Positions 1-6,885 of a stretch of 11,679 nucleotides of DNA are shown in pieces. A program made the position numbers and the translations under genes. The DNA comes from Bacillota bacterium (GTDB lineage Bacteria; Bacillota; Negativicutes; Veillonellales; Negativicoccaceae): positions 1-11,679 of the forward strand of contig JAEZZT010000043.1 of NCBI GenBank assembly GCA_023418435.1, read 5' to 3'. Positions within the stretch are counted from its first letter, which is position 1. The number at the start of each line of letters is the position of its first letter. The notes under the pieces are model-generated. The model saw only the letters and a program-made list of their open reading frames with translations. It did not search any database and was not told where the DNA came from.

Positions 1-13
1 CATCTATAGCTCC
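1..13 (-). other. Possible ribosome binding site and start codon of a leftward gene cut by the window edge
   Basis: On the minus strand a GGAG (positions 13-10) is followed after 6 bases by an ATG at 3-1, the last bases of the window. This is the right spacing for a gene that begins at the edge and continues to the left, downstream of korB. Only one codon is visible, so nothing can be said of the product, and the match could be chance. Confidence 0.25.
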
Positions 14-19
14 GACGTT

Positions 20-50
20 TTATGTTCCCCCGGTCTCCCGGGGAATAAAA
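20..50. other. GC-rich hairpin downstream of korB
   Basis: TTCCCC (25-30) pairs with GGGGAA (40-45), helped by GG/CC inside (32-33 with 38-39) and by partial T/A pairing of the flanks (20-23 with 47-50). It lies about 90-120 bases after the korB stop. Neither side has the T-run expected right after the stem, so a classical intrinsic terminator is not clear. It could be a transcript 3' end structure or a leader element of the next leftward gene. The rest of 1-141 shows nothing else convincing. Confidence 0.4.
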
Positions 51-141
51 TCCTTTTGCGGTGCCAGCCATTGCGAATAAGCACGAAAATCTTATCACTG
101 CAACGCCGACATCGTAAATTTTTACTGTTATTGTACTTCTC

Positions 142-1005
142 TCAACGAAATTCTTGAATGAACTTTTCAAACAGCTCGGACGACGGTCGTTCCACACGTT
201 TGACCAAAGCTTCGCTCGGCAAGCCGGCCGCTTCTTCATATGGTGCAGAGTCTTTATCCTGATAGATCACCCCGGTAATCAAGCCTTGTGTTTCCATCAG
301 CTTGGCCATGGCGGCCGCTTTATTGCCTGTATCATAGCTGCCGTCATCGGGCAATGCTTGCAGATTTTCCTTGAACCATTCATAGGTATTGTACTTATTG
401 TACGTTACGCAAGGCGTAAATACATTGATGAAAGAGAATCCCGGATGTTCCATGCCTTTCATGATTACATCCACCAATTCTTTGCGGTTCAACGAGTATC
501 CTTGAGCTACAAAAGTAGCTCCTGCCGCAATGGCCATCGACGAGACCGCCAACGGTGTTTCAATATTGCCGTGCGGAGTGGTCTTCGTCACGAATCCCTG
601 ACTACTGCGCGGACTGGTTTGCCCTTTGGTCAAGCCATAGACATGGTTATCGAATACCACATAGGTAATATTGATGTTTCTTTTGATCGCATGAATCGTA
701 TGACCCATACCGATTGCATACGCATCGCCGTCACCGGAGCAAACTACTACTTCCAAGTCGCGATTGGCCAATTTCACCCCTTGGGCAAACGGTAACGCAC
801 GACCATGTGTTGTATGCGCTCCATAGCAATACAGGTATCCTCCGATACGGCTGGAGCAACCGATCCCCGAGATCAGGGCCAACTTTTCAAAGGGAATCTC
901 TCTCTTGCTGGCGGCTTCTTGGATCGCCATCTGAATGCCGAAATCGCCACAGCCGGGACACCAGTTTGGCTGTATGGCATTCTTATATTCCATTGTCTTA
1001 GCCAT
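142..1005 (-). CDS. korB: 2-oxoacid:ferredoxin oxidoreductase, beta subunit (KorB-like)
   Basis: This is the thiamine-diphosphate-binding subunit of a cytoplasmic 2-oxoacid:ferredoxin oxidoreductase, which oxidatively decarboxylates a 2-oxoacid (2-oxoglutarate in the best known KorAB enzymes) to the acyl-CoA with reduction of ferredoxin. Visible signatures are the N-terminal NWCPGCGDFG (residues 14-23), GIGCSS (48-52), HTTHGRALPFA (64-74), the ThDP/Mg motif GDGDAYAIGMGH (91-102) and the NHVYGLTKGQTSP stretch (120-132). The cysteines at 16, 19 and about 50 suit a 4Fe-4S cluster. Length, 287 residues, is normal for the family. The ATG shares one base with the korA stop (TAATG), and an AAGGAGGTG ribosome binding site sits in the last codons of korA, so the two are translationally coupled. 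The precise substrate (2-oxoglutarate, pyruvate or a branched 2-oxoacid) cannot be read from the sequence. Confidence 0.93.
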   Translation of the reverse strand: MAKTMEYKNAIQPNWCPGCGDFGIQMAIQEAASKREIPFEKLALISGIGCSSRIGGYLYCYGAHTTHGRALPFAQGVKLANRDLEVVVCSGDGDAYAIGMGHTIHAIKRNINITYVVFDNHVYGLTKGQTSPRSSQGFVTKTTPHGNIETPLAVSSMAIAAGATFVAQGYSLNRKELVDVIMKGMEHPGFSFINVFTPCVTYNKYNTYEWFKENLQALPDDGSYDTGNKAAAMAKLMETQGLITGVIYQDKDSAPYEEAAGLPSEALVKRVERPSSELFEKFIQEFR

Positions 1006-2753
1006 TACAGCACCTCCTTCACACGGGCCACCACTGCCGAGGCCGCCATTGTCAAACCGTCATAGCGCAACATGGATTCATAGGGCGCAAATTCCGGCAA
1101 ATTCATTGCAAAAAGACTGGCTAATTGAGCCGTTGCATTGTGTTCCAAAATCAATACTTTTTTGGCTTTCTTCACTTCCCGGCGAAGTTGTTCGGTCGGG
1201 AACGGTTCCAAAAGACGCAAGTGCAAGTGGTTCGCACGAATGCCTTCTTCGCGCAACGGCACCAATGCTTCTTCGATCGCGCCACGAGTGGAGTTAATAC
1301 CGATGAGCAGAATATCCGCTTCGTCGTACGGCGCGTCCAGGTAGAACGGCTCGAAGTCGTCCGCCACGGTCTGCATCTTGCGCAACCGCTTGTCCATTTG
1401 ATCCAGACGCATGTAGGCAGCTTCTGCCGGTTTCCCGATCAAATCATGTTCCAAACCGGTCGAGAGGAACATGCCGTTGGGTACGCCCGGGATAGTACGC
1501 GGCGAGATGCCGGATTCCGTTACGGCAAAGCGCTCGAAGAATTCCGGCCGTTGCAATTCCGGCAGGCCTTCCGTCAGCAGTTCTCCGCGATCGACCTGCA
1601 CGCGATTGATGTCCAACACCGGGATACTTTGCTTATTCAAGCCCTGTTGCAATTCCGCCAAAAGAATGACCGGACATTGGTATTTTTCCGCCAAATTGAA
1701 GGCTTGTGCAGTAACATAGAAACATTCTTCAATCGATGTCGGTGCCACGACGATTTTGCATTTGTCACCATGTGCACTGTAAATCGCCGCCATCAGGTCG
1801 CTTTGTTCAATTTTTGTCGGCATTCCCGTCGACGGGCCGGCTCGCATGACGTCAATGATGACCATCGGAATTTCCGCTATCGAGGCGAGTGAAATGGACT
1901 CCGCCATCAAGGACAAACCGGGGCCGGATGTCGCCGTAAAGGAGCGTACCCCTGCATAGTTGGCGCCCATCGCCATCATGCACGCGGACAGTTCATCCTC
2001 GGTTTGTACAACATTGCCTTCCAGACGATCCATGGCGGCGATCATGTACTCCATGACTTCGGACGCCGGCGTAATCGGATAGCTGGCCATAAAGCGGGAT
2101 CCTGCTGCAATCCCTCCCAAAGCAATTGCTTCGTTGCCCATCATGAACAATAAATCCACTTTCGGCGGCTCGGGCAATTGGCCCGGATCACCGAAGAGAC
2201 TCTTTTGTTCATCCACCAAACGAGCCCCTTCATTAAAGGCACGAATATTGGCTTCGATGACTTCCTGTGTCTTTTTCGCAAAACGCTCCTGAATCGCATC
2301 GGTAAAATGCGTTCTCGGGAATCCCAAGAATGCGACCGACATGCCCAAGGCTACGATATTCTTCATCTGCAAAGATCCGCATTCCTTGGCAGTATCCGTG
2401 ATCGGCAATGCCAATAAAGTGACTCCTTCAGGCAGTATGTCTCCTTTAGGCTTGAATTTGGCATCCGCAATGATCACCCCACCGGCACGCATTTCATGCG
2501 CATGCAGATCAATCGTTTCCTGATCGAGTGCAATCAAATTATCTACCGCTTCGCCAATCGTGCCGATTTTGTTCGACGAAATTCGCAAAGCGAAAGTAGT
2601 ATGCCCCCCTTTGATACGGGATGCAAATAAACGTTGGCTAAAGAGCGAGTAGCCGAGAGAAGCAAGCACGCGCGCTAAAATTTCGCCGCCGGACTCAATG
2701 CCTTCCCCTTGCTGGCCGCCCATTTTCCAAATAAAATCCTGTCTGGTTTGCAA
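1005..2753 (-). CDS. korA: 2-oxoacid:ferredoxin oxidoreductase, fused gamma-alpha subunit (KorA-like)
   Basis: This is the partner of KorB. The 582 residues hold two domains in one chain: an N-terminal gamma (KorC-type) domain at about 5-185, starting GGQQGEGIESGGEILA and containing SRIKGGH near 46-51, and an alpha pyrimidine-binding domain from about 202, with SYPITPASE (224-232), ATSGPGLSLM (274-283) and MRAGPSTGMPTK (303-314). The fusion is common in KorA proteins. The C-terminal part from about 470 is the transketolase-C-like domain. The start is a TTG at 2753-2751, chosen because an AGGAGG (2761-2766) lies exactly 7 bases upstream and the protein then begins just before the conserved GGQQGEG; the first in-frame ATG, codon 11, would cut into that motif. 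No separate ferredoxin-like KorD subunit is adjacent. It is transcribed with korB from a promoter at 2796-2825. Confidence 0.93.
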   Translation of the reverse strand: MQTRQDFIWKMGGQQGEGIESGGEILARVLASLGYSLFSQRLFASRIKGGHTTFALRISSNKIGTIGEAVDNLIALDQETIDLHAHEMRAGGVIIADAKFKPKGDILPEGVTLLALPITDTAKECGSLQMKNIVALGMSVAFLGFPRTHFTDAIQERFAKKTQEVIEANIRAFNEGARLVDEQKSLFGDPGQLPEPPKVDLLFMMGNEAIALGGIAAGSRFMASYPITPASEVMEYMIAAMDRLEGNVVQTEDELSACMMAMGANYAGVRSFTATSGPGLSLMAESISLASIAEIPMVIIDVMRAGPSTGMPTKIEQSDLMAAIYSAHGDKCKIVVAPTSIEECFYVTAQAFNLAEKYQCPVILLAELQQGLNKQSIPVLDINRVQVDRGELLTEGLPELQRPEFFERFAVTESGISPRTIPGVPNGMFLSTGLEHDLIGKPAEAAYMRLDQMDKRLRKMQTVADDFEPFYLDAPYDEADILLIGINSTRGAIEEALVPLREEGIRANHLHLRLLEPFPTEQLRREVKKAKKVLILEHNATAQLASLFAMNLPEFAPYESMLRYDGLTMAASAVVARVKEVL

Positions 2754-2795
2754 TCTAAACCCTCCTCACCCTTTTATGGTGCCTTTCTTCCCTTT

Positions 2796-2825
2796 ATTAT
2801 AGACTTTGTCAATATTCTTTTGCAA
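2796..2825 (-). promoter_or_regulatory. Sigma-A-type promoter of korA-korB
   Basis: Read on the minus strand, TTGCAA (2825-2820) is followed by an 18-base spacer and a perfect TATAAT (2801-2796). The start point would fall near 2788, giving a leader of about 35 bases that includes the AGGAGG. A TTGACA only 5 bases before the -10 is a tempting -35 but is too close to act as one. Confidence 0.65.
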
Positions 2826-2829
2826 ATCA

Positions 2830-2864
2830 GAATGCTACGAAGTATGCATATTATCATTGCATTC
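2830..2864. promoter_or_regulatory. Nested palindrome upstream of the korAB promoter, candidate operator
   Basis: GAATGC (2830-2835) and GCATTC (2859-2864) form an inverted repeat, and the perfect palindrome TATGCATA (2843-2850) sits almost exactly at its centre. The site begins 5 bases upstream of the korA -35. The position and double symmetry suggest binding of a dimeric or tetrameric regulator as an activator or repressor. No regulator gene is adjacent, so its identity is open. Confidence 0.35.
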
Positions 2865-2876
2865 CGGACATGAATA

Positions 2877-2909
2877 CACCCTCCCTACGAACGTTCCGTA
2901 AGGAGGGTG
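2877..2909. other. Strong hairpin after the DUF3298 gene
   Basis: CACCCTCC (2877-2884) pairs with GGAGGGTG (2902-2909), then after one C/A mismatch TACG (2886-2889) pairs with CGTA (2897-2900), leaving a 7-base loop. It begins about 45 bases after the stop of the minus-strand gene at 2954. There is no T-run after the stem on either strand, so it may mark a processed or factor-dependent transcript end rather than a standard terminator. Confidence 0.5.
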
Positions 2910-2953
2910 CACTTCCATTTCGTCATGTTAATTTTATCATTTTTGCAGAGCGG

Positions 2954-3589
2954 TCATCTTTCATTCTTGTCCTGCAAAGGCACTCGAATAAATCCGGCCG
3001 CTCCCGGTGCCAACTCGTACTTGCCGAAAATAATTATCGGTCCTTTGTCGCGATCCAAGGCGAATTGCCAATCATTTTTCTCGAAAATAACCTTGCGAAT
3101 CTCTTCCACCGTCCAGCGGAAATTCGGATCCGTGTGTTCCAAGGCCTTGCGGAAAACAAGCTGGCGAAATGCTTGATCCGAGATTCCCAAGTATTCGGTG
3201 GCGGTCATTATTTTGCCGTCGGCTAAACGAAATACCACAGACTCTCGTTTGCGAATACCGTGTGCACCACCGGTATACGTATCTTCCTCCATCACCACGG
3301 AGACATATTCTCCTTCAATAAAAACATCTACCGGTGCATAATTATAGTAATAATCTTGATAATGCGGCGGCTTTTGCGCCCTTAGTTTTTCCAACTCTAC
3401 TACATGAGCCAAGGCGTTCGCATGCATCTGTTCGATTTTTGCCTGGATGGCAGAATTAGCCGCCTCACTACTGTTCAGGGAGCTGATCACCGGCATGACC
3501 ACCACACTTTCCCCCGAATGATACGCCAATCCGCTGAGCGGCCAAGCCCCAAGAGCCAACAAACATGCTGCCAATACGAGTTTTTTCAT
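2954..3589 (-). CDS. Secreted DUF3298/RsiV-like domain protein
   Basis: A 211-residue exported protein of unknown function. Residues 1-22 form a typical signal peptide (MKK, then a hydrophobic stretch, ending GLA before YHSG). LAAC at 6-9 resembles a lipobox but sits too early in the hydrophobic core to be convincing. The mature part carries the hallmark YTGGAHG motif (105-111) and the closing GKYELAPGAAGFIRVPL segment (189-205) of the DUF4163/DUF3298 fold found in the extracytoplasmic part of anti-sigma factor RsiV and in the deacetylase PdaC. No membrane anchor, anti-sigma region or catalytic deacetylase domain is present, so this is the fold alone. The ATG is supported by a GGAG 9-10 bases upstream and an extended -10 promoter at 3622-3630. 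It is divergent from the kinase-like gene at 3678. Confidence 0.8.
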   Translation of the reverse strand: MKKLVLAACLLALGAWPLSGLAYHSGESVVVMPVISSLNSSEAANSAIQAKIEQMHANALAHVVELEKLRAQKPPHYQDYYYNYAPVDVFIEGEYVSVVMEEDTYTGGAHGIRKRESVVFRLADGKIMTATEYLGISDQAFRQLVFRKALEHTDPNFRWTVEEIRKVIFEKNDWQFALDRDKGPIIIFGKYELAPGAAGFIRVPLQDKNER

Positions 3590-3621
3590 TTTAACGCTCC
3601 TCTCTTGTTAAACTTATTTAC

Positions 3622-3650
3622 ATTATATCAAATTTCAACTTATCTAACCA
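3622..3650 (-). promoter_or_regulatory. Extended -10 promoter of the DUF3298 gene
   Basis: On the minus strand TGATATAAT (3630-3622) is a perfect extended -10. The -35 position (about 3650-3645, TGGTTA) is poor, as is usual when TGn is present. The start point is near 3615. The region overlaps the divergent promoter of the gene at 3678. Confidence 0.6.
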
Positions 3651-3659
3651 TGTTATAAT
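3633..3659 (+). promoter_or_regulatory. Extended -10 promoter of the kinase-like gene
   Basis: TGTTATAAT (3651-3659) is a perfect extended -10; TTTCAA (3633-3638) is a weak -35 at 15 bases. The start point would be near 3666, at the first base of the AAAGGAG ribosome binding site (3665-3671), so the leader would be only about 12 bases. It excludes the in-frame GTG at 3660 as a start. Confidence 0.6.
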
Positions 3660-3677
3660 GTGACAAAGGAGAAATCT

Positions 3678-4415
3678 ATGACGCGTCTTTCCGAATTACG
3701 ACAAGAGGTTCGCAACCTCATTGAACAATATCCCGACGAGCGCATTGTCCGCTTTGAGTTCGATCAAAAAGTCTATTGGCTGAAAAACTTTGCCATCCAT
3801 GAGCGCAAAGACTTTCTCAAAGCCGGCACTCGCCGAGCCATGTTGAGAGAAATCCGCATGCTGAGAAAATTCAATTCGCTCGGTGTACCCGTCCCGCCCA
3901 TCATCTTGGCCAGCGGCCATCATCTCGTCCTCGGTGATATCGGTACTACATTGAATCGCATCCTTCCGGAGTCATCCGGCGAAGAAAGAACTGCCCTCCT
4001 GAAGCTGGCTGCACAAGCTTTAGCTACACTGCATCAGCAGGATCTGGTACATGGTCGTCCGGCTCTCCGCGACCTTGCTTATGACGGTGAGAATATTTAT
4101 TTCCTCGATTTTGAAAGTGCATCTTTCGGCCGCAACTTGGCGACCGCCAAAGCTTGGGATCTCTTTGCTTTCATCAACAGCATTTTTCGTGAGCGTTACT
4201 TGGGAATGAAAGAAGCTCGCCGGGCACTTCTGGACTACATGGCGACCAACGCCAACGCATCCGCCACGGCCCGGTATTGGCGAAAGACTTTCAACAAGTA
4301 TCGCCTGCTGCGTCCCATCATTCGTTACGGCCCCTTCAAAGGCAAGGACATCACTGCCATTCTCGGGGTATTTCACCTGCTCTATGATGAAAAAAATATC
4401 TGGCCAAAAAAATAA
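3678..4415 (+). CDS. Kinase-like protein of the WaaP/Kdo-kinase or RIO type
   Basis: A 245-residue single-domain cytoplasmic protein with the minimal protein-kinase fold seen in lipopolysaccharide kinases (Kdo/WaaP family) and RIO kinases. Likely key residues are Lys36 (YWLKNF) for ATP, Glu58 (LREIRML) in helix C, the catalytic loop VHGRPALRDLAYD (124-136) with H125 and R131-D132, the metal-binding aspartate D144 in FLDFE, and KAWDLFAF (158-165). No membrane segment is visible. The substrate could be lipid A/Kdo core sugar, another envelope glycan or a protein. The ATG at 3678 is preferred over the upstream GTG at 3660 because AAAGGAG lies 6 bases before it and the promoter -10 abuts the GTG. 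The stop codon lies in the terminator shared with truA. Catalytic activity is inferred, not certain, since the HG..RD loop departs from the canonical HRD...N. Confidence 0.75.
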   Translation: MTRLSELRQEVRNLIEQYPDERIVRFEFDQKVYWLKNFAIHERKDFLKAGTRRAMLREIRMLRKFNSLGVPVPPIILASGHHLVLGDIGTTLNRILPESSGEERTALLKLAAQALATLHQQDLVHGRPALRDLAYDGENIYFLDFESASFGRNLATAKAWDLFAFINSIFRERYLGMKEARRALLDYMATNANASATARYWRKTFNKYRLLRPIIRYGPFKGKDITAILGVFHLLYDEKNIWPKK

Positions 4416-4437
4416 CGCCTCCATGGCGTTATTTTTC
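4406..4437. terminator. Bidirectional terminator between the kinase-like gene and truA
   Basis: AAAATAACGCC (4409-4419) pairs perfectly with GGCGTTATTTT (4425-4435), one more A/T pair flanks the stem, and the loop is TCCAT. The A-run on the left and T-run on the right make it an intrinsic terminator in both directions. The TAA of the rightward gene (4413-4415) and the TAA of truA (4431-4429) lie in opposite arms of the same stem. Confidence 0.9.
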
Positions 4438-5232
4438 ATTCCAAATGGCGACTCTCCGCGCCAATACTTGCTGAATCGAGCTCTCCATAATCGGCTCGAA
4501 ATACACATGCAATAAACATAATCCGGGCGCAGGAGCCGTCATTCCCAAACGGCAGCGATCTTTGCCGAGCAGAATTTCCTGCAGTTCGGCAGTCGTCTTG
4601 CGTCCCCTGCCGACATCTACGAGAGCACCGGCTATATTGCGTACCATGTGGTAAAGAAAACCGTCTCCGGTCACTGCCACGCGAATGATATCCTCCCGCT
4701 CCCAAATGTGAATATTATAAATAGTGCGAACAGGATCGGCGGGAACCGAGTTATTTCCTCGGAAAGCAGTAAAATCATGAGTTCCCACCAACACATCGGC
4801 TGCTTCGATCATCTTTTCCAAATCCAACGCATACCCCGGTCGCCATACATAGCGATATAAAAAAGGATGATCTTCTTTGCCGCGCTGGATTTGATAGATA
4901 TAGGTCTTGCCGGTATTGGCGCGGCGCACACTGTAGTCCATCGGCACTTCACGAGATGCACGTACCCGAATGGACGGCGGCAAGAGGGCATTCAACGCAT
5001 TTCGGAAACGCTCGCCGGGTATGTCTTTTGCCGAGAAAAAAGTGCATTCCTGCGCCCAGGCATGCACCCCGGAGTCCGTCCGTGCAACGAAGTACAACGT
5101 CGTCGGCGTCCCCAAAATCCTCGCCAAGGCATTTTCAATAACTTCCTGCACCGCCAAACCATTGGCTTGTCGTTGAAATCCGACAAATGCCGAGCCGTCA
5201 TAAGCAATGGTTATATGTATATTTTTCACCAT
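4429..5232 (-). CDS. truA: tRNA pseudouridine(38-40) synthase TruA
   Basis: TruA converts uridines 38, 39 and 40 of the tRNA anticodon arm to pseudouridine. The chain (about 267 residues, normal length) begins KNIHITIAYDGSAFVGFQRQ, contains the catalytic motif ARTDSGVHAWAQ with the nucleophilic Asp at residue 53 (GRTDAGVHA in most homologues), the tyrosine region KTYIYQI and the C-terminal YHMVRNIAGALVDVGRG. The start is uncertain among GTG 5238, ATG 5232 and GTG 5229. ATG is chosen by default; GTG 5229 would give a GTGA overlap with the ecfT stop and a GGTGG 5 bases upstream, and would start MKNIHI like many homologues. It is the last gene of the ecfA1-ecfA2-ecfT-truA operon. In many Firmicutes rplM and rpsI follow; here they do not. 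Confidence 0.95.
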   Translation of the reverse strand: MVKNIHITIAYDGSAFVGFQRQANGLAVQEVIENALARILGTPTTLYFVARTDSGVHAWAQECTFFSAKDIPGERFRNALNALLPPSIRVRASREVPMDYSVRRANTGKTYIYQIQRGKEDHPFLYRYVWRPGYALDLEKMIEAADVLVGTHDFTAFRGNNSVPADPVRTIYNIHIWEREDIIRVAVTGDGFLYHMVRNIAGALVDVGRGRKTTAELQEILLGKDRCRLGMTAPAPGLCLLHVYFEPIMESSIQQVLARRVAIWNEK

Positions 5233-6026
5233 AGCCACCGCAATGCGACCAGTACGGCCACAACGACTATCGTCACAACAATCGCCACGGCATCCCGCAC
5301 TTGGTACACCAGTTCATGCATGCGGGTGCGTCCTTCGCCTCCACGATAGCAGCGAGCTTCCATCGCCACCGCCAATTCATCGGCTCGGCGAAAAGCACTC
5401 ACGAACAGAGGCACCAGCAAAGGCACCATCGCTTTGGCCCGGCGCAATAGATTGCCCGTTTCAAAGTCCGCCCCCCGCGCTTTCTGTGCTTTCATAATCC
5501 GCTCCGTCTCCTGCAAAAGAGTCGGAATAAAACGCAACGCAATTGTCATCATCATGGCCAATTCATGTGCCGGTACACCGATCTTTTTGAAAGGATTCAG
5601 CAACTGTTCGATGCCGTCCGTCAAGACAATCGGACTCGTCGTATAGGTCAATAACGACGAGAAAACAATGAGGTATACCAGGCGTGCAGTCATCATGCCG
5701 CCTTGGCGCAGGCCTTCTTCCGTCATCTTCAGCCAGCCCCACTGCCAGACGACCGTCCCCGGCGTAGAAAAAACATGAATGGCCATCGTAAACACGATGA
5801 TGATCCACAGCGGCTTGATCGAACGCCAAATCAAATGCAACGGCAATTTCGAAAGGGCAAATGACAGCACCACGAAAGCCGTCACCAATGCATAAGCTTC
5901 CCAAGTATCCGCAAAAAATATGCCGATGATAAAGATCATCGTACTGATGATCTTGGCCCGCGGATCCAAACGATGTACCCAAGAATCACTTGGGTAATAT
6001 TGTCCCAAAGTAATATTACCCAGCAT
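5226..6026 (-). CDS. ecfT: Energy-coupling factor transporter transmembrane protein EcfT
   Basis: EcfT is the membrane scaffold that joins the two ATPases to an interchangeable S subunit for uptake of vitamins or metals. The 266 residues start with GQYYPSDSWVHRLDPRAKI (8-26), typical of the family, followed by hydrophobic membrane segments at roughly 26-58, 72-88, 112-130 and a final one at about 246-264. The cytoplasmic coupling helices carry the two Ala-Arg motifs, KARGADF (182-188) and EARCYRG (223-229); the second has Cys in place of the usual Gly. The ATG overlaps the end of ecfA2 by 11 bases and has an AAAGGAG upstream. Its own end overlaps truA. Confidence 0.94.
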   Translation of the reverse strand: MLGNITLGQYYPSDSWVHRLDPRAKIISTMIFIIGIFFADTWEAYALVTAFVVLSFALSKLPLHLIWRSIKPLWIIIVFTMAIHVFSTPGTVVWQWGWLKMTEEGLRQGGMMTARLVYLIVFSSLLTYTTSPIVLTDGIEQLLNPFKKIGVPAHELAMMMTIALRFIPTLLQETERIMKAQKARGADFETGNLLRRAKAMVPLLVPLFVSAFRRADELAVAMEARCYRGGEGRTRMHELVYQVRDAVAIVVTIVVVAVLVALRWLW

Positions 6027-6885
6027 GATTTTTCTCCTTTAAACGCAACATAATATTGGCCACCGCTTCTTCCGGCTCAACGGCATGCTCGTCAATCGCC
6101 AAGCCCCGTTCATTCAACGCCGCCAACAGTCTCGAAACCGGTGGCGCTTCCACCCCGGCTTGTGCCAGCTTATCTCGCTGATGAATAAAGATTTCCAATG
6201 GATCTCCGTCCAGGAAAATCTCTCCCTTGTTCAAGACAATCACCCGCGACGCCAACCGCGAAATATCTTCCATATTATGAGACACCAAAATAACGGTAAA
6301 CCGCCGTTGTGCGTGCCATTCCTGCACTTGACTGAAAATCTCCCGACGGCCGATCGGGTCCAATCCGGCCGACGGTTCATCCAATACCAGGTAACGAGGA
6401 TGCATCGCTACCACGCCGGCAATCGCCACCCGTCGCATTTGTCCTCCGGACAAATGGAATGGCGAACGGTTGGCAAAACGCTCAAAAGGCAGGCCGACAA
6501 ACTCCATCGCCTCTTTCACGCGCGTGGCGATCTCATCTTCCGCCAAGCCCATATTCGTCGGTCCGAAGGCAATATCCTTGGAAATCGTTTCTTCAAAAAG
6601 CTGGTGCTCCGGATATTGAAATACCATGCCCACTTGGTGGCGCGCCGCTTTCGCTGCCTCGTTTTTCGCTGCCAAATCAACGCCATCCACTGTCACGACA
6701 CCGGACGTCGGATGCAGCAATCCGTTGAGATGCTGCACCAATGTCGATTTGCCGCTGCCGGTATGACCGATAATCCCGAGGAACTCGCCCTCACGAATAT
6801 CCAGGTTGATATTGCGTATCGCTTGTTTCTCGTAAGGAGTTCCGGCTCCGTAGATATAATTCACATTTTCTAAACGTATTGACAT
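6016..6885 (-). CDS. ecfA2: Energy-coupling factor transporter ATPase EcfA2
   Basis: The second ATPase of the ECF module, 289 residues. Walker A GHTGSGKST (40-48), Q-loop Gln90 in FQYPEHQLF, signature LSGGQMRR (145-152), Walker B YLVLDEPS (165-172) and switch His203 in VSHNMED are all intact. The FQYPEHQLFEETI wording and the C-terminal extension beyond 240 fit EcfA2 rather than EcfA1. The ATG at 6885 has GGGAG 7 bases upstream and overlaps the end of ecfA1 by 16 bases, so translation is coupled. It heterodimerises with EcfA1 and docks on the EcfT coupling helices. Confidence 0.95.
   Translation of the reverse strand: MSIRLENVNYIYGAGTPYEKQAIRNINLDIREGEFLGIIGHTGSGKSTLVQHLNGLLHPTSGVVTVDGVDLAAKNEAAKAARHQVGMVFQYPEHQLFEETISKDIAFGPTNMGLAEDEIATRVKEAMEFVGLPFERFANRSPFHLSGGQMRRVAIAGVVAMHPRYLVLDEPSAGLDPIGRREIFSQVQEWHAQRRFTVILVSHNMEDISRLASRVIVLNKGEIFLDGDPLEIFIHQRDKLAQAGVEAPPVSRLLAALNERGLAIDEHAVEPEEAVANIMLRLKEKNHAG

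Noticed and set aside
1..155. Rightward open frame entering from the left edge and ending near 155
   Set aside because: About 50 codons open without protein-like character, overlapping the korB end and the GC-rich hairpin.
2802..2812. TTGACA next to TATAAT as a korA -35
   Set aside because: Only 5 bases separate it from the -10, too close for a sigma-A -35; TTGCAA at 18 bases is used instead.
2862..2876. Five-codon leader peptide (ATG with GGAGG upstream) on the minus strand before korA
   Set aside because: It lies upstream of the predicted korA transcription start, and its ribosome binding site is just the hairpin arm.
3660..3677. GTG start adding six codons to the kinase-like protein
   Set aside because: It abuts the promoter -10 and lies upstream of the predicted start point, and AAAGGAG serves the ATG at 3678.
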